Positions 23,967 through 31,674 of a stretch of 37,020 bases of DNA are shown here, piece by piece; positions within the stretch are counted from its first letter, which is position 1, and each line of letters starts with the position of its first letter. The notes under the pieces are model-generated. The model saw only the letters and a list, made by a program, of their open reading frames with translations. It was not told the origin of the DNA and did no database searches. Source of the stretch: an uncultured Prevotella sp. (GTDB lineage: Bacteria; Bacteroidota; Bacteroidia; Bacteroidales; Bacteroidaceae); NCBI GenBank assembly GCA_900541575.1, contig UQKO01000021.1, forward strand, positions 1-37,020, read 5' to 3'. A program made the position numbers and the translations under genes.

Positions 23967-25262
23967 TTACTTTACAGTGATGAGGAAGTAGTTCTTTTTA
24001 CCTCGCTGTACGAGCAGGTATTTGCCATCGATGAGATCGTCGGCAGTGATTTCCTGGTCGAAGGCAGTGAGCTTCTCCTTGTTGAGGCTTACGCCACCGC
24101 CCTGAGTGAGCTTGCGCATCTCGCCCTTCGAGGCAAAGCACTTGGTGGTTTCTGCCATGAGGTCTACGGCCTTGACGCCGAGAGCTTGGTCGCGGCTTAC
24201 TTCGAAGTGGGGTACGCCGTCGAACACGCTCAAGAAGGTGGCTTCGTCGAGCTTGAGAAGGCTGTCCTTGGTGGCTTTGCCGAAGAGGATGTTGGAGGCT
24301 TCGAGAGCCATTTCATAGTCTTCGCGGCTATGAACCATGCAGGTCACTTCTTCGCCGAGCTTCTTCTGGAGGATGCGGCGTCCGGGATCGGCACGATGTT
24401 CTGAGATGAGGCTTTCGATCTCTTCGTGGGGAAGGGTGGTGAATATCTTGATGTAGCGCTCGGCTTCTTCGTCGCCCACGTTGAGCCAGAACTGGTAGAA
24501 CTTATAGGGGGTGGTGTAGCGACGGTCGAGCCATACGTTGCCTTGCTCCGTCTTACCAAACTTTTTGCCGTCGGCCTTGGTGATGAGCGGACAAGTAAGT
24601 GCATAAGCATCGGCTTCAGCACCGAGGGTGCGGCGGATGAGTTCTGTACCGGTGGTGATGTTGCCCCACTGATCGGAACCGCCCATTTGCAGCTTACAGT
24701 TCTTTGTTTCGTAGAGGTGGAGGAAGTCGTATCCTTGGAGGAGTTGGTAGGTGAATTCTGTGAAGGAAAGTCCATCGCGTGCTTCTCCGTTGAGGCGCTT
24801 CTTCACGCTGTCCTTAGCCATCATATAGTTGACGGTGATGTGCTTTCCTACCTCGCGTGCGAAGTCGAGGAAAGAGAAGTCTTTCATCCAGTCGTAGTTG
24901 TTGACGAGTTCTGCGGCATTGGGTGCATCAGAGTCGAAGTCGAGGAAGTGTGAGAGTTGCTTCTTGATGCATGCTACGTTGTGGCGCAGAATGTCTTCGG
25001 TGAGCAAGTTGCGCTCAGCGCTCTTGCCCGAGGGGTCGCCGATCATACCTGTTGCGCCGCCCACGAGTGCTAATGGCTTGTGGCCCGCACGTTGGAAGTG
25101 GCGGAGCATCATTACGGAGCAAAGGTGGCCAATGTGGAGCGAATCGGCTGTGGGGTCTATGCCTACGTAGGCTGTGGCCATGCCCTTTTCGAGGAGTTCT
25201 TCTGTGCCCGGCATCATCTGGTGGAGCATACCGCGCCATTTGAGTTCTTCTACAAAATTCAT
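23967..25262 (-). CDS. tyrS: Tyrosyl-tRNA synthetase
   Basis: This encodes 431 residues from the ATG at 25262. The frame extends 11 codons upstream, but the promoter box at 25293-25300 makes the inner start likely, as does the family-typical MNFVEELKWRG. It is a class I synthetase charging tRNA-Tyr. The HIGH-type motif is in GIDPTADSLHIGHL, and LVGGATGMIGDPSGK follows. The tyrosine site is in YDWMKD, and QLLQGYDFLHLYE and QMGGSDQWGNI are present. The KMSKS-type loop is KFGKT, the variant of the TyrRS group that includes E. coli. The C-terminal 70 residues are an S4-like RNA-binding domain (QGGGVSLN, LLVQRGKKNYFLI). Length and motif set are complete. Confidence 0.96.
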   Translation of the reverse strand: MNFVEELKWRGMLHQMMPGTEELLEKGMATAYVGIDPTADSLHIGHLCSVMMLRHFQRAGHKPLALVGGATGMIGDPSGKSAERNLLTEDILRHNVACIKKQLSHFLDFDSDAPNAAELVNNYDWMKDFSFLDFAREVGKHITVNYMMAKDSVKKRLNGEARDGLSFTEFTYQLLQGYDFLHLYETKNCKLQMGGSDQWGNITTGTELIRRTLGAEADAYALTCPLITKADGKKFGKTEQGNVWLDRRYTTPYKFYQFWLNVGDEEAERYIKIFTTLPHEEIESLISEHRADPGRRILQKKLGEEVTCMVHSREDYEMALEASNILFGKATKDSLLKLDEATFLSVFDGVPHFEVSRDQALGVKAVDLMAETTKCFASKGEMRKLTQGGGVSLNKEKLTAFDQEITADDLIDGKYLLVQRGKKNYFLITVK

Positions 25263-25292
25263 CGTATTATGTGTGTTTGATTGATTTTGAGG

Positions 25293-25300
25293 CAAAGGTA
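25293..25300 (-). promoter_or_regulatory. Candidate -7 promoter box of tyrS
   Basis: Minus-strand TACCTTTG fits TAnnTTTG and is 31 bases upstream of the ATG at 25262. Confidence 0.6.
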
Positions 25301-25581
25301 CAAAAAAATAAGGGAAGCGACTATGAAGTAATAGCTAAATCAAGTTTCGGGTGAAGCCTTAAAAACGCTTGTGCTTTTCATTTTTTTTCTTGCGCCACAC
25401 AAAGCCACCCATAATTTGACGTAACTTATTGATTTCCAATACGCGCTATGTAATGACGCAGGAAAGTGATGAAGTCAGGAAATAACTATAGATGAATCAT
25501 ACCAACAACGCTCTCTATCGTCAGCGAAGTGTGACTTACATGCCGTCGGATGCCCATTCTACTTTTTCTAGATGAGCGTTT

Positions 25582-25607
25582 ATGTTATCGTCCTTCGACC
25601 GAAGGAC
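25582..25607. repeat. Solo palindrome related to the 22-bp tandem array
   Basis: ATGTTATCGTCCTTCG is identical to the reverse complement of the right edge of the array at 9810-9825. Here it continues into the perfect-arm palindrome GTCCTTCG-AC-CGAAGGAC (25590-25607), which is the symmetrical version of the array unit. Confidence 0.85.
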
Positions 25608-25797
25608 ACAGACTATATGGGCGGTATAAAGAGAGTTAAACCCCGTTTGTGAATGGATAGAACCCCAATCTCAAAATGGGCATGGCCGAATTGATGAGGT
25701 CTGTGTCATTAAGTTTTACCAAACTCCTGCATTATTTGCTTCAAAAATGCAAATAATCAAATGAAGAGAACAATATAAAAACCTTGAAACATAACTA

Positions 25798-25842
25798 TTG
25801 TATCCCCTACCCATTTCGTAATGAAAAGGGTAGGAGATACAA
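25798..25842. repeat. Inverted repeat downstream of the tatD-like gene
   Basis: The 15-base arms (TTGTATCCCCTACCC and its complement with one mismatch) enclose 15 bases. It is about 90 bases beyond the tatD-like stop, and the minus-strand orientation would allow a role at the transcript end. No U-run follows. Confidence 0.6.
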
Positions 25843-25932
25843 CGTCTCTACTCTGCACTTAAATGAAAGAGCCGTGAGCCAGAAATAGTATAACAATGGG
25901 AGAAAAAGGCGTGTGTGAAGGCCGTGGACTAA

Positions 25933-26475
25933 TCATTGTGCTTCGTTGGAATCGGTCTCTGTGTGTCTTCGCCTCTCAGGAGTAGCGTTCCACGACTGCG
26001 GATTGAAGTGTAGACCAAAGCTGAGGTCGAGGCCAGCGGCAAGGAGCTGACGTGCTAGGGCGGGGCGGCCACGAAATCCGTGTATTGTCCATTGCGTGGT
26101 GGGATGAAGTTCCTTGTGGAGGCGAAGCAGACGGTCAAATGTGCGCACAATGTGCAAGGTTACGGGTTTATTGTAGGCTTCGGCTAGGCGGATTTGTTGA
26201 CGAAAAATGCGTTCTTGCTCTTCAAGCATGGCGCCGCGTAGGGCGTCGAGGCCACACTCGCCTAGGGCGATTACTTGGGGATGCTCAAGAAGGAGGGGAA
26301 GATTCTGCAGCATCAGTTCGGTGTGGGCGGCATTGTCTGTCCACCAAGGATGAATGCCTGCGGAATAGGTGGCTCCCTCGCGCGGTTGGAATAGTTCGGG
26401 ATGGAGCATCCACTGGATGGGAAGGTTGATGATGGCGTTGGTGGCCTGGAGATTATGAGTGTGGAAGTCGTGCAT
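25933..26475 (-). CDS. TatD-family metal-dependent hydrolase, C-terminally short
   Basis: This encodes 180 residues from the ATG at 26475. The frame opens 24 codons earlier, but TatD proteins begin directly with the first metal motif, here MHDFHTHN. Other metal ligands are visible in order: Glu in ALGECGLDAL, His in VTLHIVRTFDRLL, His in WTIHGFRGRP, and Asp in TETD near the end. TatD proteins are TIM-barrel nucleases or hydrolases of about 215-260 residues, and after the ETD motif there are normally 40 or more residues forming the last strands and helices. Here only SNEAQ follows before a TGA stop, and no other frame downstream restores a TatD-like tail. It may be folded poorly or inactive. 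It is the last gene of the dapB-lepB-lepB-like-wbqC-like-tatD run. Confidence 0.8.
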   Translation of the reverse strand: MHDFHTHNLQATNAIINLPIQWMLHPELFQPREGATYSAGIHPWWTDNAAHTELMLQNLPLLLEHPQVIALGECGLDALRGAMLEEQERIFRQQIRLAEAYNKPVTLHIVRTFDRLLRLHKELHPTTQWTIHGFRGRPALARQLLAAGLDLSFGLHFNPQSWNATPERRRHTETDSNEAQ

Positions 26476-26547
26476 GACTACTATTTCGGAAGTATGAAAA
26501 TGCTTCTCTCTATTTGTTCTGTGGATGAATTTCTCGAGGCCCGTCAA

Positions 26548-27183
26548 CTAATCGTGGAGGCTTTGTTTGAGGATGAGGCGACTTTCGGGTCCGAGGTTGA
26601 AGAGGAGGTCGACGATGCTGAGATTGGGGAGAAATCCTGTGCGTTGTTGGAACACCTGGTAGTAGGTTTGGGCATGGAAAGAGGTATCATCGTTAAGCTG
26701 TCGTTTGGGCGAGATGAGTGTGCGCAAGTCGGTGGCCTCAGGCAGGTCGAGAGCTCTGACATAGTCGGGGCTTGTGGAGATTTGTGGCGTGAGTTGTAGT
26801 AGGTCTAGTACGAGATTTTGGAGTTCGGCGTTGAAGTCTACTAAAAATTCGTAAGAACGCTCGTAGAAAGGATGAAAATCGTCGGCATAATATTCAAAGT
26901 AGGGACTGTTTTCGTAGGCCGAAACAAGTGCGTTCCAGTGGAGGTGGCGCCAATTCCCGTGGGATGAGATGCGCACATCGCGCATAGGGGTGTGGGCTCC
27001 GTTGCCTTCACGTACCACAGGGATTGTGAGCGGGAGCGGACCATTGGGCGTGGATATGTAGCAGCGGTTGCGATAAGTCTGCTTGACGAAATGTTCTCCA
27101 CGATCTTCTAGCGCCACGGGGTCGGCATAGAGGTGGGCAAAGTATTGGATGGGGGGAAGGTAGAGGGAGGGAAGAATGAGCAT
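26548..27183 (-). CDS. WbqC-family protein
   Basis: This 211-residue soluble protein has the WbqC-like signature at its start (LPPIQYFAHL, then FVKQTYRNRCYI and LPLTIPVV) and continues with HWNALVSAYENSPYFEYYADDF. Members are found next to surface polysaccharide genes in some bacteria and scattered in Bacteroidetes genomes. The biochemical role is not established to my knowledge. It lies in a same-strand run downstream of two signal-peptidase genes and upstream of the tatD-like gene (72 bases to the chosen start). The inverted repeat at 27205-27285 separates it from the signal-peptidase-like gene and may weaken read-through. Confidence 0.85.
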   Translation of the reverse strand: MLILPSLYLPPIQYFAHLYADPVALEDRGEHFVKQTYRNRCYISTPNGPLPLTIPVVREGNGAHTPMRDVRISSHGNWRHLHWNALVSAYENSPYFEYYADDFHPFYERSYEFLVDFNAELQNLVLDLLQLTPQISTSPDYVRALDLPEATDLRTLISPKRQLNDDTSFHAQTYYQVFQQRTGFLPNLSIVDLLFNLGPESRLILKQSLHD

Positions 27184-27204
27184 AGAAGAGGGGAGAGGTT
27201 TAAG

Positions 27205-27285
27205 GTTTGGAGTTTTAAGGTTATGAGGTTATAATGTTACCTTTAATCAGTCTGAGTCTAACCTCATAACCTTAAAACTCCAAAC
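27205..27285. repeat. Long AT-rich inverted repeat between the signal-peptidase-like and WbqC-like genes
   Basis: Perfect 27-bp arms (27205-27231 with 27259-27285) enclose 27 bases. The arms contain GGAGTTTTAAGGTTAT, and its complement ATAACCTTAAAACTCC also occurs at 10194-10209. The left arm plus loop GGTTATAATGTTACCTTT resembles the element at 10038-10067. It is a dispersed repeat; it could act as a terminator or a processing site within the operon. Confidence 0.88.
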
Positions 27286-27301
27286 CCTCTTAAAACTCCA
27301 A

Positions 27302-27961
27302 TTACTTGGTAAGTACAATCCGTCCTACGAGTGCATCGTGGGGGATAATAAGGAATGAGTCGTTGTGTGTCTCTATCCAATAGTAGTCGCGCAGTAGTCT
27401 TGCACGCTCCACGGCGGAACCGTCAATTAGAAGTTGTCCTTGGGGATTTATGCTGACGTTTTGGCAATGCTCGTAGTGCTGCATGATGAAGGCTAGAAAA
27501 CGTGCATTGTAGGGGGTGATGCGGATGGATTGTCCTCGCCGAGGAATGGTGATAGGACGAGCATCAGGCGAGGTGCGGGCGGGCAGGAATTTCTGTCTGA
27601 CGGGGTCAATCCATATTGTCTCGCCGGGGAGGGAATTGCAGACGCCTGTCAGTGTGGTCTCTTCGCCCTGAGGGGTGAGGAGAGTGTATACGAGGGTGTC
27701 GCCGCGTGTGGGGGTGCGGTAGCCCCATCGGTGGTAACCCCAGAGCTTTTCTCCAGGGAGGCGCAGTCCGTAATAGGTGAGACTTACGAGGGCATGCTGA
27801 TTATTGGCCAAGCGGATGTGACCTAGCAGAAAGAATCTCACCACTAGGAGCATGATTACTGCAGCGGCACCATATAGCAAGAGCCTCCAACTCCATCCCC
27901 CGCCCCGTGGAGAGGGGGAAATGGATGAAGTGGTGGTATGGAAGCGGAATGATAGTCTCAT
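27302..27961 (-). CDS. Signal peptidase I-like protein lacking the catalytic dyad
   Basis: This 219-residue protein has one N-terminal membrane helix (about 26-47) followed by an S26-type beta fold. Recognisable family pieces are ALVSLTYYGLRLPG (57-70), matching YLLVSKLSYGPRIP of the neighbouring lepB product, RGDTLVY (86-92), and SLPGETI (110-116), matching the GLPGQTL block. The segment that carries the catalytic Ser in lepB (PSSSLEKTL) is shortened to LANNQH with no Ser. The Lys of VKRCVGLPG is replaced by LTGVCNSLPG. Both catalytic residues are therefore missing, which suggests a non-catalytic paralogue. It could be a partner or regulator of the active enzyme or a decaying duplicate; it has no internal stop. 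The gene follows lepB by 98 bases. Confidence 0.82.
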   Translation of the reverse strand: MRLSFRFHTTTSSISPSPRGGGWSWRLLLYGAAAVIMLLVVRFFLLGHIRLANNQHALVSLTYYGLRLPGEKLWGYHRWGYRTPTRGDTLVYTLLTPQGEETTLTGVCNSLPGETIWIDPVRQKFLPARTSPDARPITIPRRGQSIRITPYNARFLAFIMQHYEHCQNVSINPQGQLLIDGSAVERARLLRDYYWIETHNDSFLIIPHDALVGRIVLTK

Positions 27962-28024
27962 GGTGATAGTCGGAGGAGGACTGTAATAAGAAGTAGTACT
28001 CTAATACCACGTTAATCTCATCAT

Positions 28025-28045
28025 CAGAATTTATAGAACCACCCT
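28025..28045 (-). repeat. Dispersed GGTGGTTCTATAA motif
   Basis: Read on the minus strand this matches AGGGTGGTTCTATAA at 10110 and AAGGTGGTTCTATAA at 23827, each followed by an ATT-rich segment. It lies in the 98-base gap between lepB and its paralogue. Confidence 0.7.
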
Positions 28046-28059
28046 TAATAGCCCTCCCA

Positions 28060-29649
28060 TTATTTAATATCCCACACTCGCTTGAACACGCGATCCCAGC
28101 GTACGTGTCCGTCGAACCAAGCGTAGTCGTCGTCGAGCGAGAGCCATACGAAGAGGGGTTTGCCCACTACGTGGTCTTCGGGCACAAATCCCCAGAATCG
28201 GGAGTCGGCGGAGTTGTCACGATTGTCTCCCATCATCCAATAGTAGTCGAGCTTGAAGGTGTAGTCAGAGGTGAGGCGGCCGTTGATGTAGATTTTGCCG
28301 CCGCGCACTTGTAGGTCGTTGCCTTCGTATACGCGGATGGGGCGCTCGTAGATGGGCAGGTTATCGAGGGTGAGGTGGAGGCGTGCTCCCTTCTTGGGAA
28401 TCCAGATAGGGCCGTAATTGGCTGTGGTCCATCCCGTCACCTTGTTCTGTGGGTAGAGCCAATCAGCTGCAGGCTGTGCGGGGCGGATAGACTGTACAAG
28501 GTCGGGACGATGAGAGAGCACTTGGTATACGTGGGCGGTCATGGGCATCCAAAGAGTATTGCCCGCCGTCTGTGTGGTGAGGTCTTCTTGCGTGATTCCG
28601 AGTTCGCGAATGAGGTCGCTAGGAAGCTCGCTTCGGAGCTTCACCTCGTAAGCGAACTGTACGTTTTGAGGTTGGGGCTGTGCATGGCCGTTGAGATAGA
28701 TTACGTTGTTGCGAATCTGTAGCGTCTGTCCGGGCAGGCCCACGCATCGCTTTACGTAATTTTCGCGGCGATCGGTGGGACGTGCCACGATGTTGCCAAA
28801 CTTCTCTGTGTCGGAGTGCATATAGGCTGTTCCTGCAGCATATAGGCTACGGAAAAATTGTTGTTGCTCCTCGTAGCTCATGTCAGGACGTAGTGAGGCC
28901 GAGGCGAGTGTGGGCTGCTGACCAATCTCTGTGGCGGGCTGTCCACATATTTCGTCGCCTATCTGATAGGCCATGCGATAGTAGTCTTGATTTTGCTGAC
29001 GGAGGGCTACGGTGTCGCCTGCAGGATAGTTGAACACGACGATGTCGCCGAGTTCAGCGTGTCCTAGTCCCTCTACGCGTCGGTAGTCCCAATGGGGATG
29101 GTCGAGATAGCTCTTGCAGCCGAGGATGGGCAGTGTGTGCTGCGTGAGAGGCATGGAGAGGGGAGTTTGGGGTATGCGTGGACCGTAAGAGAGTTTCGAT
29201 ACGAGTAGGTAGTCGCCCGTGAGCAGTGTTTTCTCGAGCGATGATGAGGGGATAACGAAGTTTTGAAAGAAGAATTGATTGAGGAAGTAGATAGCTACGA
29301 GGGCGAACGTGATGGCATCTACCCAGCTCATGGTGAAGCGTGTGGCAGGTCCCACCTCGGGCTCGCGCCACCATCCCCACTTTATCTTACGGGTGACGTA
29401 GAGATCGAAAATGAAGGGTACCACAATTAACCCCCACCATGACTTTACCCATACGAGAAAGGCCAGATAGAGAGCCAGTACAATGACGAACTTTATCCAT
29501 GAAGGGCGCTTTGTTCCTTTAGGGCCTTTGGGGGAGATGGAATCATTGGCTTCGCCAGTAGAGTCTTTCGTATAGCCAGAATTGCCTATGGGGTTATTTG
29601 CGCCCAATCTTTCGGCGTCTTTTTTGGAATGAATCTTATACGTTTCCAT
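28060..29649 (-). CDS. lepB: Signal peptidase I
   Basis: This 529-residue inner-membrane serine protease removes signal peptides from exported proteins. It has a polar N-terminal extension (1-50), membrane helices at about 51-86 and 108-128, then the periplasmic catalytic domain. The nucleophile is Ser137 in PSSSLEKTL, the general base Lys300 is in YVKRCVGLPGQTL, and the MMGDNRDNSADSRFWG box marks the C-terminal region. It is longer than E. coli LepB because of insertions between the Ser and Lys boxes (about 160-290) and after the Lys box, a common feature in Bacteroidetes. It starts 21 bases after the dapB stop, so the two are co-transcribed. A degenerate paralogue follows. Confidence 0.94.
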   Translation of the reverse strand: METYKIHSKKDAERLGANNPIGNSGYTKDSTGEANDSISPKGPKGTKRPSWIKFVIVLALYLAFLVWVKSWWGLIVVPFIFDLYVTRKIKWGWWREPEVGPATRFTMSWVDAITFALVAIYFLNQFFFQNFVIPSSSLEKTLLTGDYLLVSKLSYGPRIPQTPLSMPLTQHTLPILGCKSYLDHPHWDYRRVEGLGHAELGDIVVFNYPAGDTVALRQQNQDYYRMAYQIGDEICGQPATEIGQQPTLASASLRPDMSYEEQQQFFRSLYAAGTAYMHSDTEKFGNIVARPTDRRENYVKRCVGLPGQTLQIRNNVIYLNGHAQPQPQNVQFAYEVKLRSELPSDLIRELGITQEDLTTQTAGNTLWMPMTAHVYQVLSHRPDLVQSIRPAQPAADWLYPQNKVTGWTTANYGPIWIPKKGARLHLTLDNLPIYERPIRVYEGNDLQVRGGKIYINGRLTSDYTFKLDYYWMMGDNRDNSADSRFWGFVPEDHVVGKPLFVWLSLDDDYAWFDGHVRWDRVFKRVWDIK

Positions 29650-29670
29650 ACTTCGGAGAAAGGGAGTGGC

Positions 29671-30426
29671 TTAGAATTGGAAGAGGTCGTCGGTAGAGAG
29701 TAGTCCTTCGTGGGTGGCGGTGAATTCTGCAGCGAGCACTGCGCCGAGGGCAAATCCGCTACGATTGTGAGCGGAGTGGGTAATCTGAATCATGTCAGCG
29801 GGCGAATCGTAGGTGAGGGTGTGTATGCCTGGCACTTCTCCCTCGCGAATAGCGTCGATGCGGAGCAGGTTTTCGGGAGTATTCTTTGTGCCTGTGATGG
29901 TGCCATTGGCATTGTGTACTTCTCCTTTTATCCAGGTGTCTTTTCTATCAAGCTCAGCACATACTTGCTCGGCCAAGGTAATGGCTGTGCCGCTTGGGGC
30001 ATCGAGTTTATGCACGTGGTGAGTTTCCACTTCGCTGACATCGTATGAGGGATAAGCGTTCATGATGCGTGCCAAATACTTATTGACGGCAGAGAATATG
30101 GCCACGCCGAGCGAGAAGTTAGAAGCCCAGAAGAGAGTATGTCCCTCTTCGCTACAAGCGCGTCGCACGTCGGCCTCATGCTCTTTGAGCCATCCTGTGC
30201 TTCCGCTCACCACCTTAACGCCTTGTTTCCACGCACGCAGATAGTTTCCATAGGCAGCCGAGGGCGAGGTAAATTCGATAGCCACGTCGGCACTGCGGAA
30301 TGCTGGGCTTTCGAAGTCATCGGTATTGTTCACATCGATGATGCATACAATTTCGTGTCCTCTTTGGCGTGCTATATCTTCTATCATGTGGCCCATTTTA
30401 CCATAGCCAATCAGTGCTAATTTCAT
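29671..30426 (-). CDS. dapB: 4-hydroxy-tetrahydrodipicolinate reductase
   Basis: This encodes 251 residues from the ATG at 30426. Twelve upstream codons are excluded because of the promoter box at 30460-30467 and the family-typical start MKLALIGYGKMG. The enzyme reduces the product of DapA in lysine and diaminopimelate synthesis. The dinucleotide fold GYGKMG is at the N-terminus. SGSTGWLKEH, SNFSLGVAIF and the signature ETHHVHKLDAPSGTAITLAE (substrate-binding HH and K) follow. The length is normal for the shorter Bacteroidetes form. It is the first gene of the run dapB-lepB-lepB-like-wbqC-like-tatD. Confidence 0.95.
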   Translation of the reverse strand: MKLALIGYGKMGHMIEDIARQRGHEIVCIIDVNNTDDFESPAFRSADVAIEFTSPSAAYGNYLRAWKQGVKVVSGSTGWLKEHEADVRRACSEEGHTLFWASNFSLGVAIFSAVNKYLARIMNAYPSYDVSEVETHHVHKLDAPSGTAITLAEQVCAELDRKDTWIKGEVHNANGTITGTKNTPENLLRIDAIREGEVPGIHTLTYDSPADMIQITHSAHNRSGFALGAVLAAEFTATHEGLLSTDDLFQF

Positions 30427-30459
30427 TGTTGTAAGTATATTAGAATGTGTTATTACGGG

Positions 30460-30467
30460 CAAAAATA
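30460..30467 (-). promoter_or_regulatory. Candidate -7 promoter box of the dapB operon
   Basis: Minus-strand TATTTTTG fits TAnnTTTG, 34 bases upstream of the dapB ATG. Confidence 0.55.
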
Positions 30468-30533
30468 GTGATTTTTTCTAAAGTAGTAAGTACTTTCTCC
30501 GAAGTAATAAGAATACATCGTAGCAATTCGTCC

Positions 30534-30553
30534 CAGTATTGGCTGAAGAATCC
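30534..30553. repeat. Relic of the family B element terminus
   Basis: These 20 bases match the right terminus of the family B element (14227-14246) with two mismatches, including the diagnostic AGTAnTGGCTGAAGA foot. No hairpin or partner arm remains nearby. Confidence 0.55.
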
Positions 30554-30600
30554 CTCGTATTTGACTGATTGCTGCTACGCGAGACCTATATCACTAGGAA

Positions 30601-31614
30601 TTATCCATTAATCAGTGTTCGTGTGCTTTCCATTATATCGAAGAGCTCGTCAAGAGTTTCGGCACGGAGCATGGCGATGCGTGTTTGTCGGAAGTTGGGG
30701 AGTCCTTTGAAGAGGGGTGTAGCAGCTAAATGGCGACGGATGTGGAGAATGCCGCGATATTCGTCGATGCGCGCTACGCTCTGTCGCACTTGTTCCTTGA
30801 GCACGTCTAATTTCCAGTCGGGCGACATCGGTGGGTAGTCCGAGGGAATAACGCCCGTGACGCTGTGGTCGGTGGGCTGCAGTGCATCGTGCATTTCCTT
30901 GAAAATCCATGGGCGGCCGAAGGTGGCTCGACCCACCATGATGGCGTCAACGCCATAGCGGTCGAAAGCTCTGACGGCATCTTCTGCCGAACAGATATCG
31001 CCATTACCAATGATGGGGATGTGCATACGTGGATTACGCTTTACTTCGCCGATGAGAGTCCAATCAGCTTCGCCCGTATACATTTGGGCACGTGTGCGGC
31101 CGTGGATGGTGAGAGCCTGTATGCCACAATCTTGCAGCTGTTCGGCGAGGGGCACGATGATTTTGTGTTCTGCGTCCCAACCGAGGCGCGTTTTTGCCGT
31201 GACGGGCACGCTGACAGCATCGACCACGGCACGTGTGATTTCGAGCATGCGCGGCACGTCTTGTAAAAGTCCGGCTCCTGCTCCTTTGCCAGCTACACGT
31301 TTTACGGGACATCCGAAGTTGATATCGAGCACGTCAGGGTGTGCACGTTCTACTACGATTTGTGCAGCGTCGCGCACGGCAATGGGGTCTTTGCCATATA
31401 TCTGGATAGCAACGGGGCGTTCTGCCTCGCAGACGGTGAGTTTTTCGATGCTTTTATTGACCATGCGCACGAGTGCATCAGCGGCTACAAATTCGGAGTA
31501 GACCATAGAGGCTCCAAGTCGGCGGCAAAGCAGGCGGAAGCCTATGTCGGTCACATCCTCCATCGGTGCCAATAGTACGGGGCGTGGGCCAAGGTCGAGG
31601 GGGCCAATATTCAT
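30601..31614 (-). CDS. tRNA-dihydrouridine synthase
   Basis: This 337-residue FMN-dependent TIM-barrel enzyme reduces uridine to dihydrouridine in tRNA D-loops. Visible motifs are LAPMEDVTDIGFR at the start and the catalytic Cys102 in DINFGCPVKRVAGKGAGAGLL. VTAKTRLGWD, the FMN phosphate region IIGNGDI with VGRATFGRPW, and a C-terminal helical domain follow. It is closest by eye to the DusB subgroup, but I do not assign the exact position modified. It lies 60 bases downstream of a CPBP protease gene on the same strand and is the last gene of the HAD-ribF-CPBP-dus run. A separate promoter for dapB lies beyond. Confidence 0.92.
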   Translation of the reverse strand: MNIGPLDLGPRPVLLAPMEDVTDIGFRLLCRRLGASMVYSEFVAADALVRMVNKSIEKLTVCEAERPVAIQIYGKDPIAVRDAAQIVVERAHPDVLDINFGCPVKRVAGKGAGAGLLQDVPRMLEITRAVVDAVSVPVTAKTRLGWDAEHKIIVPLAEQLQDCGIQALTIHGRTRAQMYTGEADWTLIGEVKRNPRMHIPIIGNGDICSAEDAVRAFDRYGVDAIMVGRATFGRPWIFKEMHDALQPTDHSVTGVIPSDYPPMSPDWKLDVLKEQVRQSVARIDEYRGILHIRRHLAATPLFKGLPNFRQTRIAMLRAETLDELFDIMESTRTLING

Positions 31615-31674
31615 AGAGTAAGTGGAAAGTAACTGATGTTTCGGATTTTAGAAGAGGCGGTGAAGAAGGAGAAC

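Larger units (their letters stand above)
25301..25932. other. 632-bp gene-free region
   Basis: I found no convincing coding sequence on either strand. It holds the solo copy of the 22-bp-array motif (25582-25607). It also holds a 15-bp inverted repeat with one mismatch (25798-25812 with 25828-25842) close to the end of the shortened tatD-like gene. The region may contain remains of a rearrangement that removed the end of that gene. Confidence 0.6.

Noticed and set aside
25301..25932. Possible structured RNA or small gene in the 632-bp gap
   Set aside because: I found no cloverleaf, no conserved RNA core I recognise and no frame with protein-like composition; only short repeats are supported.
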